From NCBI RefSeq assembly GCF_017591425.1, contig NW_024467121.1, positions 15,884,707-15,948,706 of the forward strand: 64,000 nt of DNA. The letters run 5' to 3'. Below, piece after piece: positions 22,767-34,449 of the stretch (its first letter is position 1; each line of letters starts with the position of its first letter). Origin of the DNA: Ochotona curzoniae. Its lineage: Eukaryota > Chordata > Mammalia > Lagomorpha > Ochotonidae. A program made the position numbers and the translations under genes. The notes below the pieces were generated by a model, which was not told the origin of the DNA, did not search any database, and saw only the letters and a program-made list of their open reading frames with translations.

Positions 22767-23910
22767 AACTTCTTAATTCTTTATTTCTTCTGAAACATTC
22801 AGGGTACTCATCTAGAAGATAACCTAAGGTGACTTCCTGCTTTATGACTCTAAATTTCAGGACACTTGGAAAGTTGACAGGATCGTTGTTGATGCCCTTA
22901 AACTTCTGTGTACATATTGAAATGATTTTAAAATAAATATTTTCTACTCCCTCCTATACACGATAGAAAGGGATGTGATGTTAAAATCATTCAGGAAACA
23001 ATCATTTTGATTGAGTAAGAAGAAGGCTTGTATTCTCACTCTTCATTCCTCTTTCCTCCCTTCTTTTCAGCCCTCCTCCCTTCCACCCCATCCACTCGGC
23101 ACATTGCAACTGAGCAATGTTTTTATACTCCGCACTTTTTGTATTGAGCTGGAAATGCAATTGTGACACATAACATCATGTAAGAGATTTTGATTTGGGG
23201 GACATGAGAATGCCCAGCAGAGTAGAAAGGAAAAAAGGAAACAGATTTTGAAAAGACTGGAGGAGAAATGTGAAAATTGAGCTTGTGGTTCCATGATACA
23301 CAGAGAAGGGATACAAGCAGCGGTGGTCAATAAAGTTGTGTGGAGTCCATGGAGCATCACTTTGGGGATTATAATTTACTCTGGCAGTAAGTAAATACTT
23401 TTCTGAGTGTATTGGGATGCTTTGAGAGAAGAGGTGACAAAATGAGATTTGTGTGATTGAAAGGTTATTCAGAAAGCTACAGAGAAAACAGCTACAGAGA
23501 AAATAGACTAAAAATGAGGCAGTTGTTATGATGCTGTAGACAGGGATTGTTTCAAATTCACATGGCAGGAAGACGTGAAGATACCTGGGTGGGTACATTG
23601 TTGAAGTATTTATGAACCAGATGTCCTAAGATTCCAAAGTTTAGTGATGTCCAAAATGAGAAGTAGCAATTCTTTGTCCTCTGTCTGCTAATTCTGCTTC
23701 ATTGACACAGTTAGAATCCCTGAAAGCAAACAAAAGGACACTATAGGATTCTTTATGAAAGGGTGAGAACGGTTACAGGAGCAAATGATTCTCTGCCAGG
23801 TCATATTTAAATGAATGCTCAATTGGACATGTGCAATAGACAACTGAAAACTATGGCTTAAATATCAGGAGGATGGAAATAGTAAAAATCTCTATAAAAA
23901 ACAGATATAA
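22767..23910. other. 1.1 kb of unique sequence with a long minus-strand frame
   Basis: A minus-strand frame (ATG at 23598, stop near 23176, 140 codons) is rich in Phe, Leu, Ser and Cys. That composition arises easily from purine-rich plus-strand DNA. No domain is recognised. A small direct repeat of about 15 bp ('agctacagagaaaa') lies near 23475-23506. Confidence 0.4.
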
Positions 23911-24190
23911 GGAGCCAGCACTGTCAAAGAGTAGGTTATACAACAGCCTGAAAAACTGGCATCTTTTATAGGCACTGATTCAAGTCCTGGCTGCAGCACT
24001 TCCCATTCTGCACCTTACCAACTCACCTGAACAGTAGTGGAAGATGGGGCAAGGACTTGGAGTCACGCACCCACATGAGTGATCTGGCTGCGGGACAGTT
24101 TGCACAGTGAACCAGCAGATCGAAGTTGTTCCTCTCTCTGGCCCTGCTGCTCTCTCTCTAACTATGAGCTACAAATAAAATTTTTAGAAA
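23911..24190 (+). mobile_element. CSINE, old, sense
   Basis: 'ggagccagcactgtcaaaga' head, 'attcaagtcctggctgcagc', 'gaacagtagtggaagatggg', 'cacccacatgagtgatct', 'gtgaaccagcagatcgaag', and tail 'acaaataaaatttttag'. Confidence 0.8.
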
Positions 24191-25258
24191 AATATTAAGA
24201 AAGGAGATGTTAGACTTATGGTTTCGTCTATAGACCTTCATCTAATTTCCTTTTTTTGGATCAGGTTTGCCATATGAATTGTTGAATTAAATTACTTAAA
24301 AATTAAATTTGTATTCTTTTATAACAAGGATTCAAATGGGGGTGATTTTTAGTTGAGTACAACGTTTAGCCAAGTGTAATAAAAAATAAAAGTCACACCC
24401 TAAATATAAGCATTTAATTTTTTAACCCTGGGCAAGATATAATGATATATTTTCAAATAATCTGTATGTGTGTGTATGGGAAGGGGCTGGATTATATTAG
24501 CATATTTTAAAGGCTCAAAGGACTTACAAACCTCAAATGTTTCCTTTAAAAATAACAACCCAGTGATTGAAGTGTAAATGAGTCATAAAATATATGGATT
24601 AAAGCATACCTAGATTTTTTAAGCGTAATTAAAAACTTAAGACTTGCTTTAGGCAAAGTATGACTCGGGATTTCTACTGAACACCAAGAACCCTAAATCT
24701 GTGTCACATTCTATAACACTTAATTTTTCTTTCTTTATAAAGCTTGAGATTTCTATTTATTGTATTAGCTATTTTTTTCTTTGGAAATGCTTTACCTCTT
24801 CATTCTTGTGTTATGAATTATAATCTCTGGAAAGAATTTTTCTGGATTGCCCCGGAAAATTACTTGAAGATCAAATATTCAAATTTAAAAAAACTGAAAA
24901 ATGAGATTTATCAGATTGGACTTGGATATAAAACGAATGAAGCGAAGTGTAGCAAAAGATTACATATACTCAGCTGAAGAAATTCCAAGCTAAGAATTGA
25001 AAGCATAACAGTTGACAGTAGTTTTCATGAGAAAAAAATTCAAAACTAGACAATTTTAGTTGATTGGGTGCTCAGTGTAAGACAGCGTAGTGTGGTAATG
25101 CTGTTAAGAGACACTTACCTCTTGGGCTCATAAAGATGTCTTCAATACTACTAAAATCAGATCATGCCTTATCATTGAGTTCATCACACACTTTATACGT
25201 TTGTGCAGGGAAAACAGATTTCAATCAATAATAGACATCAAAGAGCTTCTCATTTAAG
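24191..25258. other. Unique AT-rich sequence
   Basis: A GT-rich patch lies near 24466-24476. The 77-codon frame at 24744-24977 is hydrophobic at its start but has no recognisable homology. Confidence 0.5.
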
Positions 25259-25268
25259 AAAAATAGCA
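25259..25268. repeat. Target-site duplication, left copy
   Basis: aaaaatagca, repeated at 25593-25602. Confidence 0.8.
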
Positions 25269-25592
25269 GGGTCCAGCACAGTAGCCCAGTGGGTTAATCC
25301 TCACCTTGCATGGCCTGGGATCCCATATGGGTGCCAGTTTGTATCCCAGCTGGCCCACTTCCCTTCCGGCTCCCTGTGTGTGGCCCGAGAAAACAGTAGA
25401 CAGCAACCAAAAGCCTTGGGCCCTATACCCGTGTGGGGGAATCTGAAGAAACTTTTGGCTCTTGGCTTCAGATCGGCTCAGCTCCAGCCATTGCAGCCAC
25501 TTAGGGAGTGAACCAGCAGATGAAAGATCTTTGTCTCTCCTCTCTGTATACCTGTCTTTCTAATAAAAACAAATGAAAATCTTAAAAAACAC
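25269..25592 (+). mobile_element. CSINE, full length, sense, with 10-bp TSD
   Basis: Head 'agcacagtagcccagtgggt', 'gggatcccatatgggtgcc', 'aaaagccttgggccctata', 'cacttagggagtgaaccagc', tail 'taataaaaacaaatgaaaat'. The exact flanking duplication fixes both ends. The 102-codon plus-strand frame from 25203 runs through the element and is not a gene. Confidence 0.95.
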
Positions 25593-25602
25593 AAAAATAG
25601 CA
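25593..25602. repeat. Target-site duplication, right copy
   Basis: Exact match to 25259-25268. Confidence 0.8.
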
Positions 25603-26078
25603 AATTATAGAAAATGCTAGGTTCTCAAGGTATATTAGAAATACCTGCAAATGATTAGAAGAAAAAAGTGTCTCTAAAGGACTAAATTTTGATTCACAAC
25701 AAAGAATTTTCCAATTATAGACTGGGAGTTACCAATTGGGTTGATACTACTATCCACCACCGACAACTGGCCTTCACTAGAGTCCTTTAGGAAAATAATT
25801 TGGATCATTTTATTCGTGATGATCAATGGGAAATAGAAAAGCTCTGTGTTTATTGATGTACACAAATGTTTTGTCTCGTATGATTTCCAACCCCAAATCA
25901 GCTTCCACAAATGTACTTCCTTATCGTCAATAGTTTACTTGACAGTTGCAATGTGTTTAGAGCCCTTGTCTAAGAACTTAGAAAAACATGTGGCCAAATG
26001 CGTTCCAGCAGAGTCTTTTCAAACTTCTGTTAGAGCTGAATCCAGAATCAACTTGAATCTCCCTAATATTTTGGAAAA
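25603..26078. other. Unique sequence
   Basis: A 100-codon plus-strand frame (25846-26148) runs into the AT microsatellite, giving an Ile/Tyr repeat at its end. No domain is recognised. Confidence 0.45.
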
Positions 26079-26102
26079 ATATATATATATATATATATAT
26101 AT
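26079..26102. repeat. (AT)n microsatellite
   Basis: About twelve AT units. Confidence 0.95.
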
Positions 26103-26489
26103 CACATTAGGTCACAAAACAGATTTCAGCAGATCAGCGTCCAGGTGACTCCTTGTGTCAGAGCTCCCTAAATCTTTCTGGAAACTTTTTCTCACAATTC
26201 ATTGCCCAAACTTATGACAGCAGGTTCCTTTGTACAGCATTAGTGAAAGAGTAGGGGTATATGGTCAACAAATTAATTGATATTGATATTAATCATAATT
26301 TATGCTATCCTTATTTATGCCAGAATAATTTGTCAGATTGTTGATTATCTACATAGCTGAAAACTTGCTAAAGAGAGTTGGTTTGTTCCCAACCATTCAT
26401 AATATACAGCTCTATTCTATGGTCAGCTGATTGAAAAATCAGGTAATCAATAGGTGCAATATATCATATAGATTTAAAGCAGTGATTAG
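26103..26489. other. Unique AT-rich sequence
   Basis: No feature recognised. Confidence 0.5.
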
Positions 26490-26660
26490 AGCGTGACAAG
26501 TATTTATTGAGTACCAAATCCGTGTGTAGAAACTTTCTCTAATTTTAGCAAACCATGAAACTGAGAAAAAGGAATTTTGTTCTCCAAATATAGACAGCAA
26601 ACTGATTCTGATAGTTGTTAAGTAGCCCACACAAGGACCAAGTTGGGAGCTTTACGTTCC
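26490..26660 (-). mobile_element. MIR SINE remnant, antisense
   Basis: 'caagtatttattgagtacca', 'aaaccatgaaactgagaaaa', then 'ttaagtagcccacacaagga' reproduce the reversed MIR order (tail, core, head). Confidence 0.6.
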
Positions 26661-27194
26661 ATTTGTCACACTAGAAATACAGAGTTTTTTTGGTGCCATC
26701 TACTACACATGTAATGATTTTTTATTAATAATGATGAATTTTAAAACCTAGTAAGGGGAAAGTGAATGAGGACTTAGGTAATTCAATTCACAATTATATG
26801 ATTGCAAACCTGTTACTCATTTTTGTTTAAAAATTTATTTTCAATTTATTTGGAAGAAACAGAAAGAAATATCTTTGGCTCAACTTAAGTTTTATTTATT
26901 TTTAATATAATTTTAATTTATATTATAGTCAAATATTTAATTATTCTAGTAAGCTGAACTCAGAAAATAAAATGTAATAACTAAAATGTAAACAAAGAGC
27001 AAATAAAAGTAAAAAAATTGTCAAGAAAGTAGGTAAGTAATAATTAAATGAGTTCAACTTTATTCATACACACTAAATTTGAAAATAGTCACAAAATCAT
27101 TAAAACTGTAACAGTGATTTGAAATAAATTTGAAAAAAGATTTTATTTGTCCCCAAACTGGAAAACACAGGTGTTTTGTTCTGTCTCTATCACT
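26661..27194. other. Very AT-rich sequence
   Basis: Mostly A/T. A 'tttatttggaagaaacagaa' patch near 26845 could be a fragment of a reversed CSINE tail but is too short to call. Confidence 0.45.
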
Positions 27195-27532
27195 TTTTAA
27201 ACATCTGCTTATTTATTAGAAAATTACAGTGCAGGGACAGGAGAGAAAAATATACAGAGAGAGACAGAGAGCTTACATCTGCTGGTTCTTTACCCAAATT
27301 CACACAATGGCAGGATTGGGCCAGGCTGGAGTCAGCAGCATGAAACTTTAACTGGTCCCTTTGCCTGTCCATGGGTTGCAGGGGACCAAGCATGTAAACC
27401 ATCATTTGCTGTTTTCCTAGGCACATTAGCAGGCAACTGAATTGGAAGGGAAGCAGCCAGCGTTCCAACCCTCATTCACAGAAATTTAAGTGCCTCAGGT
27501 GGCAGATGAATGTATTGTACAACAATGTCTTT
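27195..27532 (-). mobile_element. CSINE, old, antisense
   Basis: 'cttatttattagaaaattac' tail, 'cttacatctgctggttct', 'gggccaggctggagtcagca', 'cctaggcacattagcaggca' and the diverged head 'gtattgtacaacaatgtct'. Confidence 0.85.
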
Positions 27533-27540
27533 TCCTATTT

Positions 27541-27868
27541 TAAAAAAATCATTTATTTTTATTTAAAAGGCAGAATTTTGCAGACAGAAAAAGGAGAGAC
27601 AGAAAGAGATTTTCCATCACTGGTCTACTACCCAAGCAGCAGCAATGCCTGGAGATGAACTAATTCAAAGCAAGGAGCCAGGAGCTTCTTCTGGGTCTCG
27701 CACATGGATGTAGGGGCCCCAAAACTTGAGCTGTCCTGTCTTGTTTTTCCTGTCCATAAACAGGGAATTAGATTGGAGGTAAAGCAGAGGGAACTAGGAC
27801 TGAAACCAATATGGGTTATCAATGCTGAAAGTAGAGGATTAACTTGCTACACCACTGTGCTGGTCCCA
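27541..27868 (-). mobile_element. CSINE, antisense, full length
   Basis: Tail 'catttatttttatttaaaag', 'caaggagccaggagcttctt', 'tctcgcacatggatgtagg', 'accaatatgggttatcaatg' and head 'aacttgctacaccactgtgc'. It directly follows the SINE at 27195-27532 in the same orientation. Confidence 0.9.
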
Positions 27869-27884
27869 CCAGTTCCTTTTCTAT

Positions 27885-28572
27885 TTTTAATTTTATTTTC
27901 CACAGATAAGGGAAACATTTAGTATTTATCAATGTGTTTGGCTTATTTCACTCAACTTGATATCCTCTAATTCTAATCATTGTTGCTGAACATTTCATTA
28001 TTTTTAAATAGCTGAATCATACTTCATTGTGCAATTCTGGCACACTTTTCTTTATTCATTCATCAGATGATGGGTACATGGATTGATTCTGTATTTGGCT
28101 GCTTTGATTTTGCTGCTATAGACATCGTGGAGCAGCCATTTCTGATACAATGAGATCATGTGTTTTGGGTGTATACGTAGTAGTTGGATTGCTTGACCTA
28201 TGGAAAGTCTATTTCTAGTACTCTAAGAAATTTCCACACTGTTCTCCACAGTGACTACACTAATTCACGTTTTCACCAACAGTGTGTAAGAGCTCCTCTT
28301 TCTCTACATCCTCTCCAGAATTGCTTCTGTCTTTTGGTCACTTGAACAGGTGTGGGGTGGGGTGACGTGCTATTGTGGTTTGAGTTTGAAACCTACCACT
28401 CGTGATATTGAGCTTTTTTTTCCTGTATTTTTGTGGACTGTTTGTATTTCTTTTGAGAACTGTCTATTCTTACTCTTTTTCTTAAACTTCTTAATTGTAT
28501 TGGTTGTTATTTTTTGTTGTCGATGTGTTATGGATAGTAATCCTTTTTCAGATGAGTAATTTGCAAATATGT
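27885..28572 (-). mobile_element. L1 remnant, ORF2 3' end, antisense, ~690 bp
   Basis: A long collinear match to antisense L1: 'tggcttatttcactcaactt', 'ctttattcattcatcagatg', 'ggattgcttgacctatggaa', 'caccaacagtgtgtaagagc', 'tctacatcctctccagaatt', 'gtggggtgacgtgctattgt', ending 'cagatgagtaatttgcaaat'. Reading frames are broken. It covers the end of the reverse-transcriptase ORF and the sequence after it. Confidence 0.9.
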
Positions 28573-28900
28573 CTTTAAAAAGATTTATTTTTATTGAAAA
28601 GGTAGATCAGATTTATGCAGAGAAGAAGAGACAGAGTAAAATATTTCCCATCTGTTGGTTCACTCCCCAAATGACCTCAATACCTGAAGCTGAACCAACC
28701 CGAAGCCAGGAACTAGGAGCTTCTTCCAGGTCTCCCATACAGGTGCAGGGCCCCAAGGCTTTGGGCCGTCTTAGACTGCTTTCCCAGGCCACAAGCAGGG
28801 AGCAGGATGGGAAGTGAGCAGCTGGGACATGAACAAGCACCTGTGGGATGCCGGCACTTACAAGATGAGGAGTTTGACATTGAGTCATCTTGTGGGACCC
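28573..28900 (-). mobile_element. CSINE, antisense, full length, beside L1
   Basis: Tail 'ttaaaaagatttatttttat', 'cccgaagccaggaactagga', 'ggccacaagcagggagca', head 'gtcatcttgtgggaccca'. It interrupts or caps the L1 remnant and is better preserved than it, so it inserted later. Overlapping frames on both strands are repeat-derived. Confidence 0.95.
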
Positions 28901-29372
28901 AGAAAATTTGTATCAACCTACACAAAATGTTCCCAAATCATTTCAAAGCATTAATGAGTAAAAGTATTATGTGAATGCAAAACCTCATTCAATACTCACT
29001 CTAATGTTCTATCAAAAGTACCTGAATGTAGAATAACATGAAAACAAACAAAGGTAATGGAGATCAAAATTTTATTGAAAGGTCTCTGATGTTTATGCAA
29101 TGCCTTTAATAGCAATCATTTTACTAGAATCTATTGCAAAAATACTGCCAACATGAACGTGCATTTGCCTGTGTGTATTTATAATGGGTCTTGCAATTTC
29201 TTTTCCCTTGTTTGACTAATCACTGGTAGCAAGTAGTTCAAGTTATAAAGCATTGCTTTATATTTCAATCATTACTTTTACATGTTTATGTGCAGGGGGA
29301 GTGAAGAAATGATTCATATTTTAAATCACTGTTTAAACTTCTTAAGAAAACAACTTAGAATACTCTTCATAG
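28901..29372. other. Unique AT-rich sequence
   Basis: No L1 continuation is recognised after the SINE and nothing else is seen. Confidence 0.5.
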
Positions 29373-29900
29373 TGGAAAACCACCCTAGGTAGGCTGTGCA
29401 CAAGCAGAGACAATTCGCCTCTCCTGACCTTTCCCTCCCTCCTCTCTTCTCTCCTCTTTTTCTCTAGTGATGCAAAATTACAGAATGTAATTTTCTTGCT
29501 TTGTTTTGAATGCACTGCAAAGCTTGTCTTTTTAAGGCATCTAAGCATTTCAAAGAAACTCAAGAGAAGGATAGCTACAAGACAAAGAGCAACCCCAGGG
29601 CAATGGAAAGTATTGGGGTTGAGAGGAGGCAGGGGGAGAAAGGCCTCCAGCAAACCAGAAAGTGAAAATCTTCTCAAGTCAACTGCTACACAAATTACGG
29701 GGCATGATGCTCAGTTCCCACAAACACACTTTCCTTCACCAAACATTTGCCGTTTGAAGTATTTTCTGGCTAAGCTGCCTGGCTTGCCTTCTGACACATA
29801 TTCATCTTCATCTTCCTTACTTAATCTTCTATCTAATATGTGGGAGAGGCATCACAGGATCTGTGGTTTCTGTGCAAGGAGTGCACAGTTTTTTAAATAA
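29373..29900 (+). other. Unusually long open frame after a polypyrimidine tract
   Basis: Stop-to-stop, this frame is open for 175 codons. Its first third encodes a 45-55 nt pyrimidine tract (about 29418-29465) ending in CTAG, which is textbook 3' splice-site architecture. After that AG (29467) the frame remains open for about 143 codons to TAA. The encoded sequence has a basic segment, then a Ser-rich segment with five consecutive Ser. I see no known domain, signal peptide or membrane span. The first ATG in frame is late, so it would have to be an internal or terminal exon. It could be chance: pyrimidine tracts lower stop density, and a 111-codon antisense frame overlaps. Confidence 0.2.
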
Positions 29901-29936
29901 TGTATATATGTATATATATATATGTATATATATTGA
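29901..29936. repeat. (TA)/(TATG)-rich microsatellite
   Basis: Imperfect alternating T/A with interspersed G. Confidence 0.85.
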
Positions 29937-30126
29937 ATAGTTACTAATATTGTGTTTTCTTCATGTACCACACATCTGTACCCAACTGAAATCTATAAAT
30001 TTATTGCCAAATAATTTGTCAATGAATGTAGAAAGACATGGAATGAAAAATAAGAAGTTGAATGTTACATAATATATTCAAAAGATGTATTTTTTACTTT
30101 TATCCATCTGAAAAATGTAAATTTCA

Positions 30127-30486
30127 GAGTTGGCATTGTGGCATAGCAAGTGAAGCCTTCGCTTGCGAAGCCACTGTCCCTTATCAGAGCACTGGCTTGA
30201 GTCCTGGCTGATGTGCTTCTGGTCCAGCTGGCTCCTTGGTAACTGGGAAAGTCAAGAAAGATGGCACAAATTCTTGCGCCTGTTGCATCTGTGCGGGAGA
30301 ACCCTATGTGTTCCTGCTTCCTGCACCTGCGAGGGAGACCCTGAAGAAGCTTCTGGCTCTTGGCTTTGGATTGGCTCAGCTCTGGTATTGTGGTCACTTG
30401 GGGAGTGAACTATAGAATGGAAGATCCATCTCTCTGTCTCTAAATCTGTCTTTTCAATAAAAATTAATAAATAAATCTCTTTAAAA
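30127..30486 (+). mobile_element. CSINE, sense, with internal partial duplication
   Basis: Head 'gagttggcattgtggcatag', 'cttgagtcctggctgatgtg', tail 'tcaataaaaattaataaata'. The segment that normally reads once as 'tgcacccgcgtgggagaccc' appears twice in diverged form ('gcatctgtgcgggagaaccc' near 30284 and 'tgcacctgcgagggagaccc' near 30323), making the copy about 40 bp long. Frames on both strands here are repeat-derived. Confidence 0.9.
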
Positions 30487-31499
30487 TATTATAAAATAAA
30501 GCTGATAGAGCAATTAAAATGTTGGGGGAAAGAGAAACAAAATTATGTATTAGATAAAATTAAAAATGTAAAATTACATTTTCGCAGAAAAGAAGTGGAC
30601 ACACATAAATGTGTCTTGTGAAATTCTGTGGTGTAATTAGAGGTCCTGGTGCTTTAATACAGTCAGTGAGTTCAGCAGGACATTGTATCAAATGTTCAAT
30701 ATGAATAAAATATTTACCTCTGTAGAGCTCTGATAAAACATCCCATCAGAAATTCTTCCAACTATATAATTTGGGAAGGCAGTATCTGAGTGCTGCCTAA
30801 AGTCTTAGTAAACAGTGATGGTATTCATGCAATTGGATAATCTAAATACAGAGTATAATATTTATGAGCACATGTAATATTTTTGGAACAGAGCTATCCT
30901 TTGCGTATTATTTTATTAAACTTACAATATTTTCTTCCAAATGTATTTTATGTTGAAATGGCCTGCTGATGAGAATATTCAGATGATATCTAAAGCACAA
31001 ATACACATCTTACATTCAGGCCCTTTTTAAATAGAGGGACGCTTTAGTTACTAGACAAAGATACCAGTTCTTACCATTTTTTTTTTCATGTCTACAAAGA
31101 CAGTTGGGCCAAGATAATCATGTACTGGGGAAAACTTGGATTATCCCATTGCAAATGTGTACATGCAGGAATATACAACGCAAGGATGTTCTTCATCTTC
31201 TACCATTCTTGTGTCTTTCAGGCACCCAGTGAGGGACCATGATCATGTCAGGGCTGGGGTATTGTACCTGCGAAGGAAGCTGAGCTGACAGTCACTCAGT
31301 GCTGCCACTTCATAGACCACTCACCAGCTTGTCTCTAATGTCAAGCATTTTTCACTATCTAAATCTACAATTAAAGCTGGGTGTGGGTTCGGAAAAAGAG
31401 AGTGAAAAAGTAACTGAAATTGATACTGAGAAGTAAACAGCAATTGACGGGAGGTTGCTCCTGCTGAGAGATAGGAAGCAAAGCAGGATAGAATTTGGC
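30487..31499. other. 1 kb of unique sequence
   Basis: No repeat recognised. Sequence complexity is normal and there is no exon-like frame. Confidence 0.45.
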
Positions 31500-31630
31500 A
31501 CTGTCAAGTGGCTCTCTGACCACTTTGTTCAAATATTAGTTTTCTCATCTGTTCAATAAGGATATTTACACCACAGATTTTTAAGAAACTCAAGAAGATG
31601 AAGGTGCTTAGCTCAATCTAATTTATTTCC
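31500..31630 (+). mobile_element. MIR SINE remnant, sense
   Basis: 'ttagttttctcatctgttca' (the 'cagtttcctcatctgtaaaa' core), 'ataaggatatttacaccaca', then 'gaaggtgcttagctc' follow the MIR core-to-tail order. Confidence 0.6.
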
Positions 31631-31920
31631 TCAGCTTCTAATCAATGTGAAAGATTCCTTCAAGACCAAAGGAAAACAGACATAAGAGAACAGTCACTGG
31701 AGTGAGGAATGAAGGAAAGGAGCAAATGGCAGATGGGTTTCTAGATGGAATTCTAGAGAATGCTCTCTAACGCAGCTCCTGCAGGCTTGGTACCAGCCAA
31801 AAGATGGTGGCAGCACAGTTACGCCTGTCAGATTTTGCGGACAGATCAAACAGCTGGGGACCGCTTCTAAATATGGGTTCTGATCCATAAAGTCTATTTA
31901 CAATGCATTTTCTCCATGGT
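31631..31920. other. Unique sequence
   Basis: No feature recognised. Confidence 0.45.
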
Positions 31921-32083
31921 TGCAGGGTCCCAAGGCTTTGAGCTGTCCTACACTGCTATCCCAGGCCACAAGCAGGGAGCTGGATTGGAAGAGGAGCAGC
32001 TGGGATATGAACAGGAGCCCATATGGGATCCCGGGGTGTGCAAGGTGAGGACTTTAGCCACTATGCTACCACGGTGTGCCTGC
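31921..32083 (-). mobile_element. CSINE, antisense, head half only
   Basis: It begins abruptly at 'tgcagggtcccaaggctt' in the middle of the element. It continues well preserved through 'ggccacaagcagggagctgg' and 'agcccatatgggatcccg' to the head 'ggactttagccactatgcta'. The tail half is absent. L1-driven insertion normally truncates the head end, so loss of the tail end suggests a later deletion. Confidence 0.92.
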
Positions 32084-34449
32084 CACCTTTATTTTTAAAA
32101 ATTGTTTTCTTAGAATATAATTTCATTATTCAATCGAACCCAATTCATTCCAATAAAAAAGGATTTCAATACATTGAAAATGCAGGGTTTGGGGTTTATC
32201 AGGACTTAACTGACATATGGTAAAAAGGATATATCCTAAAAAAATTAGAAAGATGGAACATTAAAAGTGAAAAATTTGTGCTAAACGATGTGCATGCACG
32301 GTTTCAAGTTAGTTTCATTTTGAATCTTGATTCGATTTGAACACAAACACTTGCGCTCTAAAAGCCTTTAGGAATCAGTTGAAAATTTTGAATAATGTTG
32401 CTACCGTTGTTAATGCTACAGTTTATTTAAAATTTTAAAGTTTCAATTTCCAATTGAAAAAAAGCCCTCCGTATTTATTTCTTATTTATTTGACGTGCTT
32501 GGGCCCTGTTACCCACATGCAGTTCTCGGATCCATGCCTTCGGCCTGGCCCATCTTTTCTTGTTTTGGCTGTTCAGAGAGCACATGAGTGCTTGAGGGTC
32601 TGTGATTGTGTCTGTGTGTGTTTTGTGATGCTTTACAAGCAGATGAAACAAAGCATTTTTAAAAAGTCATTGCTCTTCACTAATATTTATTTTGCAGTTT
32701 TTACACTTACATTGGCTCTGTTTACAGCTGTGCAGTTTTCACTCAGGTTTTTATAATATGTTAATTTTGTCAACGTTAGGAATTTTATTCATTTTATCCT
32801 TTCATTGTGTAATGACCATCTATCAATCTGCTAGATTTTCAGATTGTGTGTGTGTTGTTGTTGTTGTTATTGTTAGAGAAGTTTGAACAAACAGGTTGGC
32901 GTCTTAACCACTCTACCCCCTGCGGAAGAGGTGAAAGACACACACCTTGTAGCACATGACACTGTCAACCAGGCTTCTGCTTCCTGCTATGTTGGGGTTG
33001 CGAAATACATCAATTTTGGTTCTCAGATTGGTCTATTTTGCTTTAAGTGAGGCATGAGGCTGGGTGCTTAGTATCTCTTTCCTCTTCTTCGAAATCTGTG
33101 CTATTTCAATCTCTCTGTGTATCTCATCTCTGTACTGGGTCGGATGGGCTTTCCCCATCTTGAGCTACAATCAGTTCTACACAAGGCAGTGTTAGACAAC
33201 ATGTAGAATATTGATAAATGACTATTAATAATTATACTAATGGAATCATCTTTAAAAATTTTTGCCTCATAAATTTAAAAGGCTATTAGGCTTCTATCCA
33301 ATTGCTGAAGTGAGAATTGAGTTTATATATACAAATAATCACTTTCCCAAGAATATAGGACTAAAGAATTGCATTGAAATTCCATCATTATTTTTCTAAA
33401 ATAATTCCTAAAAAGGTTTTAATTTATTTAATGATTATTTATATTATTGAATGATGTAAGACAAGCACAGAAGCATTCATTTTGAGCTTTCATATCTTAT
33501 GAATCTTTGAACAAATTTATTTTTGCTATTTAATATGGTTTGTGTAAATCTGAGTGTTTATTCAATTAAAACAAAAATTATTTCTTAGAAGCATTAAAAT
33601 TCACTCCAGAGATTAGAAGATAATAAGAAATCCTTATTCACAAGTAACACGGTGTATTCTAGAGTTACACCCGAAGATTGGTGTAATTCCAACCACTAAA
33701 ATATAGGCTCAAAACTCTACGAAGTGTCAAATTAGTGAGAAATTCTGCAACTTAAGGGTAGTTCTTTCATTAGCACGTAATTTGCTTATGAGTTTTAAGA
33801 CTGTCATTTTATAAGAGCAATGACAATATCTTTGGGTTAACCCTGGTAATAATAAGCTTAAATTAAAATAACTTACATAGTAAACCAATGTATCTTATAT
33901 ACTTTTTTCTCCTACTTTGTAAGCAATCATAAAGTTCAATTAAACAAATATTTCCACATGGTATTATTTAGTATAAATTTTAAAAAATGAACATAGAAAC
34001 TGGTACTAAATATGGATTTTTCTGAAATGTATCTCAATATTTGAAAGGTCAGACAGCAGCATTCAAATCCTCTTCTCCCAACATTTCATAAATTACTTGG
34101 CATACTGGCATTTTTCTACATGTTTGTTGAGATTCTACTGGATTTTAATTTTATTCATAAATTCTCCTGCCTGCATCAGTACTTAAATTTAAGTTGTTTC
34201 CCAGGATCAATGACATTATCTATATTTTAATCTTCTGTTAACAACTATAATTTCATTTTGTCACACTTTTTGTTGAATTAAATAGATTCTGGCAATTCTT
34301 AGTTGCTACTCCCCGCTGTGATTCAGAGTGTATCAGTCATGGTGGAAAATACATCCAAATCAGATTTAAACAATGTGGGAAAAACCATTATATTTAGCAG
34401 TAACAGCGAATCTTTACAAGTATTTGATTTAGTGGTGAAGTCACCCATG
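32084..34449. other. 2.4 kb of unique AT-rich sequence
   Basis: A (GT)n/(GTT)n microsatellite lies at 32845-32874. The frames at 32454-32756 and 32692-32886 overlap it and are hydrophobic low-complexity by-products. No other repeat family is recognised. Confidence 0.45.
32845..32874. repeat. (GT)n(GTT)n compound microsatellite
   Basis: Five GT units run into about six GTT units, the last interrupted. Confidence 0.9.
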
